Assembly (NCBI RefSeq): GCF_021389935.1
Contig: NZ_CP089979.1
Coordinates: 2,585,001 to 2,649,000 of the forward strand
DNA: 64,000 nucleotides
Source: Fulvivirga ligni
GTDB taxonomy: Bacteria > Bacteroidota > Bacteroidia > Cytophagales > Cyclobacteriaceae
Direction of reading: 5' to 3'
Shown here in pieces: positions 52,665 to 62,249 of the stretch; position 1 is the stretch's first letter, and every line of letters starts with the position of its first letter. The notes beneath the pieces were generated by a model. That model searched no databases. It had not been told where the DNA came from and was given only the letters and a program-made list of their open reading frames with translations. Position numbers and translations under genes: made by a program.

Positions 52665-52997
52665 TTAGATAATGCCGCTCAGGTCGAGGCCTGGTATGTT
52701 CGGAAGCATACCGTCTGTGCTCTTTTTAATTTCTTCTTTTGCTTTAACGTCCATTTCCTGAATGGCTTTATTTACAGCGGCCACGATAAGATCTTGCATT
52801 ACCTCTTTGTCATCAGGCTTCAGTAGATCATTATCAATGTCCAGTCCGATAAGTTCTTTCTTTCCGTTAACAGTAGCTTTAACCATACCTGCGCCGGACT
52901 CACCCTCGGCTCTTAAGTGGACTAAATTTTCTTGGGCTTCTTTGATTTTGGCTTGCACTTCTTTCATTTTGCCCATCATCTTCATCATGTCAAACAT
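52665..52997 (-). CDS. YbaB/EbfC-family nucleoid-associated protein
   Basis: A 110-residue dimeric DNA-binding protein of the YbaB/EbfC family. It opens with MMKMMGKMKEVQAKIKEAQ (helix of the tweezer-like dimer) and continues with ATVNGKKELIGLDIDNDLL and DLIVAAVNKAIQEM. In most bacteria the partner gene is dnaX or recR; here it is followed without spacing by a glycosyltransferase. It is probably the first gene of the pair. Confidence 0.9.
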   Translation of the reverse strand: MFDMMKMMGKMKEVQAKIKEAQENLVHLRAEGESGAGMVKATVNGKKELIGLDIDNDLLKPDDKEVMQDLIVAAVNKAIQEMDVKAKEEIKKSTDGMLPNIPGLDLSGII

Positions 52998-53119
52998 AGC
53001 TTCTCTTTTTAAGGGTTTATGTTAAAACTGTTATTTGTAAAATCGTATTGTAAAAAATAAAGTTGCAAAAATGGGCTGGTTCATTAGAATAACCAAGTAA
53101 TTGGAGCTTTTTGCATGAA

Positions 53120-55021
53120 TTACTTTCTGATCAGCATTATGGTGCCGGTCTTTTTGATATCTCTGCCCGCCATATCTGTCATTTCTGCAATGAAAGCGTA
53201 GGTGCCCAGTGGCAGTTCTTTCCCATTTAAGGTGCCGTTCCAGGCTTCATTCATATCTTCAGTTGCAAATATGAGTTCACCCCAGCGGTTATAGATTTTT
53301 AAGGCAAAACTGGTGATGTATTTTCCGTTGATTTCGAAGGTGTCGTTGGTACCATTGTTATCTGGGCTGAAGGCATTGGGGTAGTAAATATTATTAGGCT
53401 TTATGAGAGTGATAGTGTTCGAAATACTGCTTTCTACATTGTCATTAGCTTGGGCTATTATCCTGTAAATTACCACTTGCTCATTATCATTGTCATCAGG
53501 GCCTTGATAGGAAATGTTATTGCCAGCATCTATAGTAGTAACTGGTGATCCAGGATAGTTTTTCTCAATAATGTAGCTGGAAATGCCATTAACATACCCT
53601 GTATAATCTGACCACTGCAGGTTCACGGTGTTGTCATTATTGAAATTACCAGTAAGAAGAATAGAGCAAGCGCTGGTGCTCTGGCTGCTTGAATTGCCAC
53701 ACTCATCAGTAGAGCCTATTTGGTAGCAATAGGATGCTTCTGAGGTAAGTAGCTCACTGTCAGTATAGGTAGGTGAGGGGCTGCTGCCAATGATTTCAAA
53801 TCGGGTGTCGTTTCTTCGTTGAATGGTATATTCTCCGCTGCCTTCTACCTCAGGCCAGCTAAGAATGATGTCTGATCCATTAACTACGGTGCTGATGTCC
53901 TGAATTCGATCGGGAGGGGTGTTACTAAAAGCAGTTCCACATCTAGTAAGTGATCTGCTGGTAAATCCACCAGAGTAATTGGCCTGGATGGTGTAACAAT
54001 AATCAACCCCACAGTTAATATCGATATCATTGTATGATCTGGTAACAGAGGCAAATGTCTGGGAAGAAGAATTGCCTTGAGATTCTTTTTCTAAAGTAAA
54101 ATTAACAGATGGGTTGGCGGTTTTCCAGTTAAGCTTGTTGGCGTCGCTAACATTGGTCAAATCGAGCACTATACTGCATATTTCATTAGAGTTGGCAGTG
54201 GTATACGTGTCATCACAAATATTATATGGCCTCACCATAAAGCAATAGAAATTGTCTTTAAAATTGAGACCCGCATTAATCACCTGAGTTTCAATATTGT
54301 AAATGTGGTCACCATACCTTTGCCAACTACCGGAGTTATTAGGCTTAATATAAAGCTGATACAGTATGTCAAGCGGAAGTTTATATCTCAGCTCGATAGA
54401 AGACTCGTCTATTATTTGGAGGTCGGCTATGGTTCCTTCAGGCAGCTGGGAGTTAATAGGATTGACAGATTTAGTATTTGAGGAGCAATTATCGAAGGCA
54501 CTGTTATTTAAGCCTCTGACACTTATATTTCTTATTGTATTGTTACTATATGAATAACTGGCATTAGCAGCATTTGCAGGTACCTGTATAACAGAGGTTG
54601 GCCCTGCTCCGAAGTTGATAACATATTTATCAAATCGATTATCAGTAACTTTGACTTCCACTTGATTGTTGCTGCATTTGTAAATGTCGAATTCAGGAGG
54701 TTCAGGATCTGAGATTTCTATGTCTATGTAATCCAGGCCATCTCCGGGATAAAATACACCTATTCGATAGTTTCCTGGTTCGGTATAAGTATGGGGATTA
54801 GTATCACCTTCTGATGTATCATCAGGATCATATTCGAAATAAACGGTACAATCGTTCTGAGTGGGACAAGGTTTTATGAAGTTAATCGTGACCGTAGTTC
54901 CTGGGCAACCTCCTATATAATCGACTTCAAAAAAGCCCTGAGTAGAGGAGTGTTGAGCCTTTCCTATGAATGATATAGTGCTAAGCAGAAATATTGAAAT
55001 ATAAAAAAGGGCCTTTTTCAA
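53120..55021 (-). CDS. Secreted fibronectin-type protein with T9SS type B sorting domain
   Basis: A 633-residue exported protein. The signal peptide is residues 1-22 (SFIGKAQ). A PKD-like N-terminal domain follows (GGCPGTTVTINF, PHTYTEPGNYRIGVFYPG). Two to four fibronectin-III-like modules span about 200-540 (for example DIILSWPEVEGSGEYTIQRR and TVNLQWSDYTGYVNGISSYI). The C-terminal gliding-motility-associated type B domain closes it (NAFSPDNNGTNDTFEI, LKIYNRWGELIF, LPLGTYAFIAEM, MLIRK). Many paired cysteines suggest disulfides. It begins 1 base after the hutH stop, so it is probably expressed from the hisS-hutH operon. No PorP/SprF partner follows, unlike the other two type B cargos here. 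Confidence 0.9.
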   Translation of the reverse strand: MKKALFYISIFLLSTISFIGKAQHSSTQGFFEVDYIGGCPGTTVTINFIKPCPTQNDCTVYFEYDPDDTSEGDTNPHTYTEPGNYRIGVFYPGDGLDYIDIEISDPEPPEFDIYKCSNNQVEVKVTDNRFDKYVINFGAGPTSVIQVPANAANASYSYSNNTIRNISVRGLNNSAFDNCSSNTKSVNPINSQLPEGTIADLQIIDESSIELRYKLPLDILYQLYIKPNNSGSWQRYGDHIYNIETQVINAGLNFKDNFYCFMVRPYNICDDTYTTANSNEICSIVLDLTNVSDANKLNWKTANPSVNFTLEKESQGNSSSQTFASVTRSYNDIDINCGVDYCYTIQANYSGGFTSRSLTRCGTAFSNTPPDRIQDISTVVNGSDIILSWPEVEGSGEYTIQRRNDTRFEIIGSSPSPTYTDSELLTSEASYCYQIGSTDECGNSSSQSTSACSILLTGNFNNDNTVNLQWSDYTGYVNGISSYIIEKNYPGSPVTTIDAGNNISYQGPDDNDNEQVVIYRIIAQANDNVESSISNTITLIKPNNIYYPNAFSPDNNGTNDTFEINGKYITSFALKIYNRWGELIFATEDMNEAWNGTLNGKELPLGTYAFIAEMTDMAGRDIKKTGTIMLIRK

Positions 55022-55022
55022 A

Positions 55023-56513
55023 TTATAAGATTACGTTTTTCAAAAACTTCTCAGCTTTAGCCATGTCTTCATAAAGCACTCTGTCATCTTCAATAAACGG
55101 AACTTCCTCTCTAAAATTGCTCAACAAATCTTCCAGATATCCTGAAGTTTTTAAAGGTCTTCTAAACTCAATGGCCTGAGCTGCAGTGATTAATTCAACA
55201 CCTAATATACGATATAAGTTGTTTACCACCTTAAAAGTTTTCGTCGCTGCGTTGGCACCCATACTTACGTGGTCCTCCTGTCCGTTAGATGACACTATGG
55301 AGTCTACAGATGAAGGTGTGCAATACTGTTTGTTTTGGCTGGCCAATGATGCCGCGGTATATTGTGGTATCATCAAACCGGAGTTAATGCCCGGGTTGGC
55401 TACCAGATAATTAGGCAGATCTCTTGATCCTGAGATCAGTTGAAAAGTTCTTCTTTCCGAGATGCTTCCTAACTCAGCCAGAGCCATGCTTAAAAAGTCT
55501 AACGGTAAGGCCAATGGCTGTCCATGGAAATTGCCTGCGCTAATGATTTGATCTTCATCAGGGAATACATTTGGGTTATCTGTAACGCCGTTGATTTCAG
55601 TAAGGAAAATATCTCTTACATAAAATATGGCATCGGCACTGGCGCCATGCACTTGCGGAATACACCTAAATGAATAAGGATCCTGAACATGCTTTTTAGC
55701 CTGAGTAATGATTTCGCTGCCCTCCAGAAGTTCTCTGAATTTTTGAGCCACTAAAATTTGGCCTTTTTGTGGTCTTATCTGATGGACTTTAGCGTCAAAA
55801 GGTTCGATGCGTCCGTCAAAAGCATCTAGGGAGATGGCTCCTATGATATTGGCCAAGTCAAATAGCCTTTCAGCATTAATTAATGACCAAATGCCGAAGG
55901 CGCTCATTAACTGGGTGCCATTTAATAAAGCCAAACCTTCTTTCGCTTTAAATTTAATAGGTTCAAAGCCTAGCTTTTGGTTCAGAGCTTTACCCGATAG
56001 TCTTTCACCTTTATAATATACCTCACCCAACCCAATTAGTGGGAGAGATAGGTGAGCCAATGGAGCCAAATCTCCACTTGCGCCCAAAGAGCCCATTTCA
56101 TAAACTACAGGGTATACACCGTGATTGAAATAATCAATTAGACGATTTACCGTGGTGAGCTGTACCCCCGAATGGCCATAAGCTAATGACTGCACCTTTA
56201 ATAGGAGCATTAGCTTAACTATTTCCTGCTGCACTTCATCTCCGGTGCCGCAGGCATGTGATTTCACCAGGTTTTCCTGTAAGATGCTAAGATCTTCCTT
56301 GGGAATGTTTTTATTGTATAATGAACCAAAGCCTGTGTTAATTCCATACACAGGCTCTGATGATGATGCTATTTTATGATCAAGATATTCTCGGCATTTA
56401 ATGATCTTCTTCTCAGCAGAAGGAGAAAGCGCCAAAGAATAGTTGTTATTTATGATTTCCTGGATGTCCTCCAGTGATAGTGGTTCGTCTGAGATGTAAT
56501 GAATTTTACCCAT
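55023..56513 (-). CDS. hutH: Histidine ammonia-lyase
   Basis: 496 residues that deaminate L-histidine to urocanate. The self-formed MIO electrophile comes from Ala145-Ser146-Gly147 (GSLGASGDLAPLAHL). The active-site Tyr lies in VYGINTGFGSL (about residue 56), and LLNGTQLMSAFGIW and DNPNVFPDEDQIISAGNFHG are family signatures. The start overlaps the end of hisS by 8 bases. Its catabolic partner hutI is 49 kb away. Confidence 0.95.
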   Translation of the reverse strand: MGKIHYISDEPLSLEDIQEIINNNYSLALSPSAEKKIIKCREYLDHKIASSSEPVYGINTGFGSLYNKNIPKEDLSILQENLVKSHACGTGDEVQQEIVKLMLLLKVQSLAYGHSGVQLTTVNRLIDYFNHGVYPVVYEMGSLGASGDLAPLAHLSLPLIGLGEVYYKGERLSGKALNQKLGFEPIKFKAKEGLALLNGTQLMSAFGIWSLINAERLFDLANIIGAISLDAFDGRIEPFDAKVHQIRPQKGQILVAQKFRELLEGSEIITQAKKHVQDPYSFRCIPQVHGASADAIFYVRDIFLTEINGVTDNPNVFPDEDQIISAGNFHGQPLALPLDFLSMALAELGSISERRTFQLISGSRDLPNYLVANPGINSGLMIPQYTAASLASQNKQYCTPSSVDSIVSSNGQEDHVSMGANAATKTFKVVNNLYRILGVELITAAQAIEFRRPLKTSGYLEDLLSNFREEVPFIEDDRVLYEDMAKAEKFLKNVIL

Positions 56514-57879
56514 TCGCCTTTATCTTTTCTATAATCCCCTCAATGGTTAATTTTTCTTCTTCACCTGAAGTCATATTCTTAAATGTTAGCTGTCCTGAAT
56601 TCATTTCATCAGAACCGATAACTATGGTGTAAGCAATATTCTTCTTGTCAGCATAACCAAACTGCTTTTTCAGCTTAGCTTTCTCAGGATAAATTTCTGA
56701 TTTTATATCTGCTCTTCTCAGCTTGTTGAGTACTGATAAGCCATATTTTCTGGTATCATCATCAAAGTGAATGATCAAAGCCTCAGTAGAGGTAGTGGCA
56801 TTTTTCGGGAAAAGATCAAGCTCTTCCAGCACATCGTAGATACGGTCTACTCCAAATGAAAAGCCCACCCCAGAAAGATCTTTCAATCCAAATACGCCGG
56901 TAAGGTCATCATATCTTCCACCACCGCTTACGCTACCGATGCTCACATTGTTTACCTTTACTTCAAAGATAGCTCCTGTGTAATAGCTTAAACCTCTGGC
57001 AAGTGATACATCAAAGTCAATGTGATTTTCTTTTAGATCAAATGATTTTAATATCTCCAGAATCTCCTCCATGTCAGCCAGTCCACTAAGACCGCTTTCA
57101 GAATCAGCGAAGATAGTTTTCAGCTGAGCGACTTTTTCTTCAGTGCTACCTGATAGTTCTAAAATTGGAACTGATTTTTTGGCAGCCTCTTCAGAAATGC
57201 CACGATCTACCATTTCTTTGAGCACCTGCTCTAGCCCTACTTTATCAAGTTTATCTATAGCAACGCAAAACTCACTTTCCTTCCCAGCGGCGCCAATAGC
57301 TTCTGTTACACCTTTAAGAATTTGTCGGTGGTTTATCTTTATGTCATAATCTGTAATACCCAGCTGAGCAAACACTTCGTTGATCATAAGTATGATCTCA
57401 GCCTCACAAATCAATGATTTCGTGCCCACCACATCAGCATCGCATTGATAAAATTCTCTATATCGGCCTCTTTGAGGTCTATCTGCTCTCCAAACAGGCT
57501 GTATTTGATACCTTTTAAAGGGCAGAGCAATATCATGCTGATTCATCACCACGTATCTGGCAAAGGGAACAGTAAGGTCATACCTTAGGCCTTTCTCTGA
57601 AATTTTAGGTAACAAAGCTTTGCTTCCACCTGAAATGTCAGCCTCATCGGCTTTAGATAAATAGTCACCAGAATTTAAAACTTTGAATAAAAGCTGATCT
57701 CCTTCATCTCCATACTTACCAGTGAGTACTGATAAGTTTTCCATAGTAGGTGTTTCTAATGGCATAAAACCATACTTTTCAAATACACTTTTTATAGCTT
57801 TGAAGATGAAGTTTCTTTTGGCCATTTGCTCTGGTCCAAAATCTCTCGTTCCTTTAGGTATAGTAGGCTTTTGACTCAT
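56506..57879 (-). CDS. hisS: Histidyl-tRNA synthetase
   Basis: A 457-residue class II synthetase. Motif 1 follows PKGTRDFGPEQMAKRNFI. Motif 2 is YQIQPVWRADRPQRGRYREF. The histidine-specific signatures are ARGLSYYTGAIFEV and SVSGGGRYDDL. The anticodon-binding domain is at the C terminus (about 365-457). It is the first gene of a unit with hutH and a T9SS type B protein, which puts a histidine-consuming and a histidine-charging enzyme on one message. Confidence 0.96.
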   Translation of the reverse strand: MSQKPTIPKGTRDFGPEQMAKRNFIFKAIKSVFEKYGFMPLETPTMENLSVLTGKYGDEGDQLLFKVLNSGDYLSKADEADISGGSKALLPKISEKGLRYDLTVPFARYVVMNQHDIALPFKRYQIQPVWRADRPQRGRYREFYQCDADVVGTKSLICEAEIILMINEVFAQLGITDYDIKINHRQILKGVTEAIGAAGKESEFCVAIDKLDKVGLEQVLKEMVDRGISEEAAKKSVPILELSGSTEEKVAQLKTIFADSESGLSGLADMEEILEILKSFDLKENHIDFDVSLARGLSYYTGAIFEVKVNNVSIGSVSGGGRYDDLTGVFGLKDLSGVGFSFGVDRIYDVLEELDLFPKNATTSTEALIIHFDDDTRKYGLSVLNKLRRADIKSEIYPEKAKLKKQFGYADKKNIAYTIVIGSDEMNSGQLTFKNMTSGEEEKLTIEGIIEKIKANG

Positions 57880-57993
57880 GGCCGCAAAACTACAAAAAAC
57901 CGGACAATTGCACCCTGATTATTCATAAGAGGTGAATTGCAAAAGAGATGAAAATATTTTAGGAACTATATTTTAATATTTGATCTATTCTGC

Positions 57994-58001
57994 TAACTTT
58001 G
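57994..58001 (+). promoter_or_regulatory. Likely -7 element of the small lysine-rich gene
   Basis: TAACTTTG followed by CA is the typical Bacteroidota -7 context, 28 bases before the ATG at 58030. The -33 position holds only T-rich sequence (TTTT) at 19-20 bases. Confidence 0.5.
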
Positions 58002-58029
58002 CAACCTCTTTGACAAAAATATATCGGAA

Positions 58030-58248
58030 ATGGCAGTTACTAGACTTAAAAGAAAAGCGAAAAGAAATAAAGTAAGATCTAAAGTTAGAGTAGAGACTAT
58101 ACAAAGATTGAACACTAAGCCTGTTATCAAGAGTGTAGATGTAGAGCAAATTAAAGAAGAGTTCGCTAAAGACTCTAAAGGTTCTAAAACTGCTAAGAAA
58201 GAAACTAAGGCTAAGAAAGAAGAGCCTAAGGCTGAAAAAGAAGATTAA
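58030..58248 (+). CDS. Small lysine-rich protein of unknown function
   Basis: 72 residues, very basic at the N terminus (RLKRKAKRNKVRSKVRVE) and with a low-complexity Lys/Glu/Ala tail (KTAKKETKAKKEEPKAEKED). The middle TIQRLNTKPVIKSVDVEQI is the only region that looks structured. A good -7 element and a strong terminator frame it, and codons are biased to a few A-ending forms, so it is probably well expressed. Charge and size fit a ribosome- or nucleic-acid-binding protein, but I do not recognise the family. It is divergent from hisS. Confidence 0.75.
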   Translation: MAVTRLKRKAKRNKVRSKVRVETIQRLNTKPVIKSVDVEQIKEEFAKDSKGSKTAKKETKAKKEEPKAEKED

Positions 58249-58267
58249 TTTCTACTAACAATATTTT

Positions 58268-58302
58268 AAAAGGCTACCTTATTAATTGAGGTAGCCTTTT
58301 TT
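58268..58302 (+). terminator. Strong terminator after the small lysine-rich gene
   Basis: AAAAGGCTACCT and AGGTAGCCTTTT form a 12-bp perfect stem with a 9-base loop and two further T. It lies 19 bases after the + strand stop and 6 bases beyond the convergent phosphoesterase stop, so it may work in both directions. Confidence 0.9.
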
Positions 58303-58307
58303 GCGTT

Positions 58308-58811
58308 TCATTGGATTTTACCTTTCTTGCCGAGCTCTATGGCTTGCATGTTCTTCACTTCCTTTCCTTCTATATCAAAGCGCATAATGGTTTTGATTTT
58401 GTGGAAGCCCTGAATACCAGCGGCTCCCGGGTTTATAAAAATCAGATTATTTAATTTAGGATCACGCATTACTTTTAAAATGTGAGAATGACCACAAATG
58501 AATATGTCTGGTGGATCAGCCTGAAGTAATGGCCTCATGTGTGGGTTGTATCTTGGCGGATAGCCACCAATGTGGGTGATCCATACGTTAAGCTCTTCAC
58601 ATTTAAACTTCTGATGTTCCGGGCAAACCGATGTAATCTCCTTATCATCAATATTTCCATATACTGCCTTCACAGGTTTGAAGTCTTGCAGCGGTTGTAA
58701 TACGCCACTCCCAATATCTCCCGCATGCCATATTTCATCACACTCCTCAAAGTAGTCGAATACCTTGGGGTCCAGATGACTATGGGTATCCGATATTAAT
58801 CCTATTCTCAT
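58308..58811 (-). CDS. YfcE/MJ0936-type metallophosphoesterase
   Basis: A 167-residue calcineurin-like phosphodiesterase with a two-metal site: DTHSH (residues 8-12), HAGDIG, VYGNIDD, THIGG and GHSHI. Homologues hydrolyse model phosphodiesters; natural substrates are uncertain. Its start codon directly abuts the stop of the upstream GH97 gene (58811/58812), so the two are co-transcribed. No signal peptide is present, so it acts in the cytoplasm. Confidence 0.92.
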   Translation of the reverse strand: MRIGLISDTHSHLDPKVFDYFEECDEIWHAGDIGSGVLQPLQDFKPVKAVYGNIDDKEITSVCPEHQKFKCEELNVWITHIGGYPPRYNPHMRPLLQADPPDIFICGHSHILKVMRDPKLNNLIFINPGAAGIQGFHKIKTIMRFDIEGKEVKNMQAIELGKKGKIQ

Positions 58812-60785
58812 TTATAATGGTTTTATGATAGCTGCCCAACCGCCGTCGGCTGCCATCTTAATCTCTATTTTGTCTTTGTTAGTTATTTTTTGGTTACTCT
58901 TTTTGTAATCTTCAGCAAACTTATGGGCATTGGCTCCATCTTCCATAATTTCAATGGTGTAATTACCTTCTGGCAAAAAGGAAAGATCTAAAATATAGTC
59001 CTTAGCGTTGGCAGCAGTCATGGCACCAACGTACCAGTTGCTTCCTTTTCTACGTGCCATTATAACATGATCCGCTATTTTACCTGATAAAGCGATGGTT
59101 TCATCCCAGGTGGTAGGGATTTGAGCAATAAAATCGGTGGTTTCCTCTTCCTGGTAGTATCTGGAAGGTGATTCGCAGAGCATCTGTAAAGGACTTTCAT
59201 ATATCACATACATAGCCACCTGATGACATCTGGTACCAAGGCTCATGGGTCTTGAAAAAGATATGTTGTAATTGATTTTATGGGTGTTTACCATAGAGCC
59301 TGGAGTAAAATCCATTGGGCCGGGCACCATTCTGGTAAAGGGTAGGGTCACGGTGTGTTCAGGAGTTATCAGGTCGCTCCATTTATTGTTTTCATTGCCT
59401 TTTACACCCTCATAGGAAAGTAAATTTGGATAAGCTCTGCGCAGACCAGATGGCTTAAATGCACCATGATAATCTACCAGTAGATGATGGGCCGCAGCCA
59501 TTTTAGCGATGCGCTCGTAATAATTAACCATGTATTGGTCAGATCGCTGCATAAAGTCTACTTTGATGCCTTTCACACCCCAGTCCTCATATTGCTGCAA
59601 TAATGTCTCTGCATCTTTATCTAATGGTTTCCATAGCGCCCATAGTATAATGCCAACGTTCTTGTTTTTGCCATATTTCACCAGTTCCGCCACATCAATG
59701 GCTTCTGTAGGTTCTGCAATATTGGTGGTAGATTTAGACCAACCTTCATCCAAAATGACATACTCTATGCCATATTTGGAAGCAAAATCAATGTAGTATT
59801 TGTAAGTGTCATTGTTAATGCCGGATTTAAAATCTACTCCATAGATGTTATTATCATTATACCAGTCCCAGGCTACTTTTCCGGGCTTTATCCAGGTTGG
59901 ATCCTTTATTTGATTAGGTCGGGAAAGCTGATATACGAGCTGATTGGTTAAGAGATCTTTGTCATTTTCAGCTATAGCTAAAACTCTCCAGGGGAAATTC
60001 CTAGCACCTTTAGTCTTAGCAATATAATCAGCGTATTCTAATATCTCATTTCTGTCTCCACCTTGTTCTGTAGGAGTAGCCTTAGTTACATATTTAGGGT
60101 TTTTCGCTTCAAAAATACCATTGTCGGTTTTTGTGAGATAAAGGCCTGGATAGTCATATAGATCAGCTTCGGTAAATAATGCGCTGATGCCATCATTTTG
60201 AAATAACACCGGCAGTGAGCAAAACTTGTCTTTTTTGATTTCGCTAACCTTCACCTTCTCATAGCTTCTTTCATTGTGAGATATAATGCTCTCTTCTTCA
60301 GGGAAATAGCTGATGGTGCTCTCTGGAAATTGTAATGAGATAATTTCAGAGTCTACTATGATTTCTTTATTCTGGGTGCTGATGAAGCGATAAGCCGCAC
60401 CATTATCATAAGCTCTAAATTCAATGTTGAATTTGTGAGAAAACTCTAGCAACAGCGAGTTATAATGGTCGTCAATAGATGACGTTTTTAAAGCCACTAC
60501 CGGCGTGATTTTATTTTGTATGGCTTCAGTTTTCTGCTTTTTAATCTTACTAAAGCTGAGAGGTTTCCCATTGATGGTCAGTCCAATATCGCTGGGATCA
60601 AGTAAGGTTTTGTCTTTAAAGGTTACAGACCATTGAAGGTTTTCATTAGAGGTAATGTGAATGGTGACATTTCCATCCGGTGATTTGAGTTCTTGCCCAT
60701 GGCTTGAAAGAGCATAACATACTAATAACAGCAGGAGTATGTAAGATTTTTTGATAATCTGATGTGTAGGGGCGAGTTTGTTCAT
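58812..60785 (-). CDS. GH97-family glycoside hydrolase
   Basis: A 657-residue exported enzyme: signal peptide at about 12-30 (ILLLLLVCYALSSHG). The N-terminal beta-super-sandwich (about 31-290) is followed by the catalytic (beta/alpha)8 barrel (KVAWDWYNDNNIYG, YVILDEGWS, GIKVDFMQRSDQ, HGAFKPSGLRR, LLSYEG) and a C-terminal beta domain (about 560-657). Asp410 in KVDF sits where retaining GH97 enzymes, such as the alpha-galactosidase BtGH97b, have their nucleophile, whereas inverting SusB-type enzymes rely on Glu residues. Retaining chemistry is therefore inferred. No SusC/SusD neighbour is present. Confidence 0.9.
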   Translation of the reverse strand: MNKLAPTHQIIKKSYILLLLLVCYALSSHGQELKSPDGNVTIHITSNENLQWSVTFKDKTLLDPSDIGLTINGKPLSFSKIKKQKTEAIQNKITPVVALKTSSIDDHYNSLLLEFSHKFNIEFRAYDNGAAYRFISTQNKEIIVDSEIISLQFPESTISYFPEEESIISHNERSYEKVKVSEIKKDKFCSLPVLFQNDGISALFTEADLYDYPGLYLTKTDNGIFEAKNPKYVTKATPTEQGGDRNEILEYADYIAKTKGARNFPWRVLAIAENDKDLLTNQLVYQLSRPNQIKDPTWIKPGKVAWDWYNDNNIYGVDFKSGINNDTYKYYIDFASKYGIEYVILDEGWSKSTTNIAEPTEAIDVAELVKYGKNKNVGIILWALWKPLDKDAETLLQQYEDWGVKGIKVDFMQRSDQYMVNYYERIAKMAAAHHLLVDYHGAFKPSGLRRAYPNLLSYEGVKGNENNKWSDLITPEHTVTLPFTRMVPGPMDFTPGSMVNTHKINYNISFSRPMSLGTRCHQVAMYVIYESPLQMLCESPSRYYQEEETTDFIAQIPTTWDETIALSGKIADHVIMARRKGSNWYVGAMTAANAKDYILDLSFLPEGNYTIEIMEDGANAHKFAEDYKKSNQKITNKDKIEIKMAADGGWAAIIKPL

Positions 60786-60907
60786 GGTTTAGATTCATTA
60801 GGTGTAAACAATTTTCCTTAATCTTGCGTAGATATCAAAGCTTACTTCAGCTAGAAAATCATTTTCTGATATAAAGTAGGCGAATATTATAATCAAAAAG
60901 CTACAAA

Positions 60908-61465
60908 ATGTCTCTTACACCATCAAATATGCTGCCTTTAGGTACGGTGGCTCCGCAGTTTAAACTCTATGATGCTATTTCTGAAAGAACAGTGTCTTTA
61001 GATGAAATTAAATCTGATGTGGCCACAGTGGTGATGTTTATCTGTAACCATTGCCCATATGTGAAGCATATTCAATCAGAGCTGGTAAAAATGGCAGAAG
61101 ACTACATTCCTGACGGTGTGCAGTTTGTGGCTATTAGTTCTAACGATGTAGAGAATTACCCGGAGGACTCACCAGAGTTAATGAAAACAGAAGCCCGCAA
61201 ATGGGGTTATCCTTTTCCTTACTTATATGATGAAACACAGTCAGTAGCAAGGTCTTATGATGCGGCCTGCACCCCAGACTTTTATGTTTTCGATGGACAT
61301 ATGCAGCTTGTATACCGTGGCCAGCTTGATGATTCCAGGCCAGGTAATGAGAAAGAGCTAACCGGTAGAGACTTAAGAAATACACTGGATGATATTATCA
61401 AAGGTAATCCTGTTTCGGAAGATCAAAGGCCGAGCCAGGGGTGTAATATCAAATGGAAAAAGTAA
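60908..61465 (+). CDS. Thioredoxin-like (AhpC/TSA-type) redox protein
   Basis: A 185-residue thioredoxin-fold protein. The redox motif is CNHCPY (MFICNHCPYVKHI), an unusual CxxC with a following Pro-Tyr. FVAISSNDVENYPEDSPE and the cis-Pro loop AACTPDFYVFD are family-typical. It has no signal peptide, so it is probably a cytoplasmic thiol-disulfide or peroxidase-type protein. A last Cys lies in PSQGCNIKWK. It stands 50 bases before a GDSL lipoprotein gene. Confidence 0.88.
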   Translation: MSLTPSNMLPLGTVAPQFKLYDAISERTVSLDEIKSDVATVVMFICNHCPYVKHIQSELVKMAEDYIPDGVQFVAISSNDVENYPEDSPELMKTEARKWGYPFPYLYDETQSVARSYDAACTPDFYVFDGHMQLVYRGQLDDSRPGNEKELTGRDLRNTLDDIIKGNPVSEDQRPSQGCNIKWKK

Positions 61466-61514
61466 CATCCTAAAAGCCGAAAACATAGTAGTTACGTATG
61501 TGTTTTAAAACCAT

Positions 61515-62249
61515 ATGCGTAATTACATGTACATATTTATAACCATATTTCTTTTGTTCGCTTGTGCAACTGACGATAACAACATGCCTGTAAATCAGCC
61601 TTCTACACCAAACAATCCTACTGATAGTCCTGATAATACTGTAGGTCAGTATTCTTTCCTTGCTTTGGGGGATTCATATACGATTGGTGAGAGTGTAGAT
61701 GAAGCTGAGAGATGGCCTGTACAGTTGGCCAGTAGAATAAACAGTGGTGGATATGGTTTTACGCTTAAAGATCCAAAAATAATAGCTCGCACAGGATGGA
61801 CCACCAAAGAGCTCAAGTCTGGTATTGCTTCTACAAATATTGATCAGGATTATGATTTGGTATCTTTATTAATTGGTGTGAATAATCAGTATAGAGGGCA
61901 GAGTGTAGAGACATATAAACCTGAATTTCAGGAGCTTTTAAATATGGCTATTGAATTTGCGGGGGGCAATAAGGAGCATGTGATTGTGCTATCAATACCT
62001 GATTATGGTTATACTCCCTTTGGTGCAGATAGAAAAGAAACCATAAGTAAGGAGATTGATGAATACAATGCCGCTAATAAGCAAATTACGGATGAGCTAG
62101 GTGTCAAGTATTACAATATTACTGACATTTCTCGTTCAGGAGGTGAATCCTTAGTAGCATCAGATGGGCTGCATCCTTCAGGTAAACAATACAGTGAATG
62201 GGTAGCCAAGATCCTGGCTGACTCAAACTTCATTAACACCTACAAATAA
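61515..62249 (+). CDS. SGNH/GDSL-hydrolase lipoprotein
   Basis: 244 residues. The lipobox LFAC puts the lipidated Cys at about 17, followed by a Thr/Pro/Asn linker (to about 45). The SGNH blocks are GDSYTIGES (nucleophile Ser), GVNNQYRGQ and SDGLHPSGKQY (catalytic Asp and His). Family members are esterases or lipases of many specificities, so the substrate is unknown. It is anchored to a membrane, most likely the outer membrane. Downstream, CCTTTTTAAAAGG-type repeats are too short to call a terminator with confidence. Confidence 0.9.
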   Translation: MRNYMYIFITIFLLFACATDDNNMPVNQPSTPNNPTDSPDNTVGQYSFLALGDSYTIGESVDEAERWPVQLASRINSGGYGFTLKDPKIIARTGWTTKELKSGIASTNIDQDYDLVSLLIGVNNQYRGQSVETYKPEFQELLNMAIEFAGGNKEHVIVLSIPDYGYTPFGADRKETISKEIDEYNAANKQITDELGVKYYNITDISRSGGESLVASDGLHPSGKQYSEWVAKILADSNFINTYK

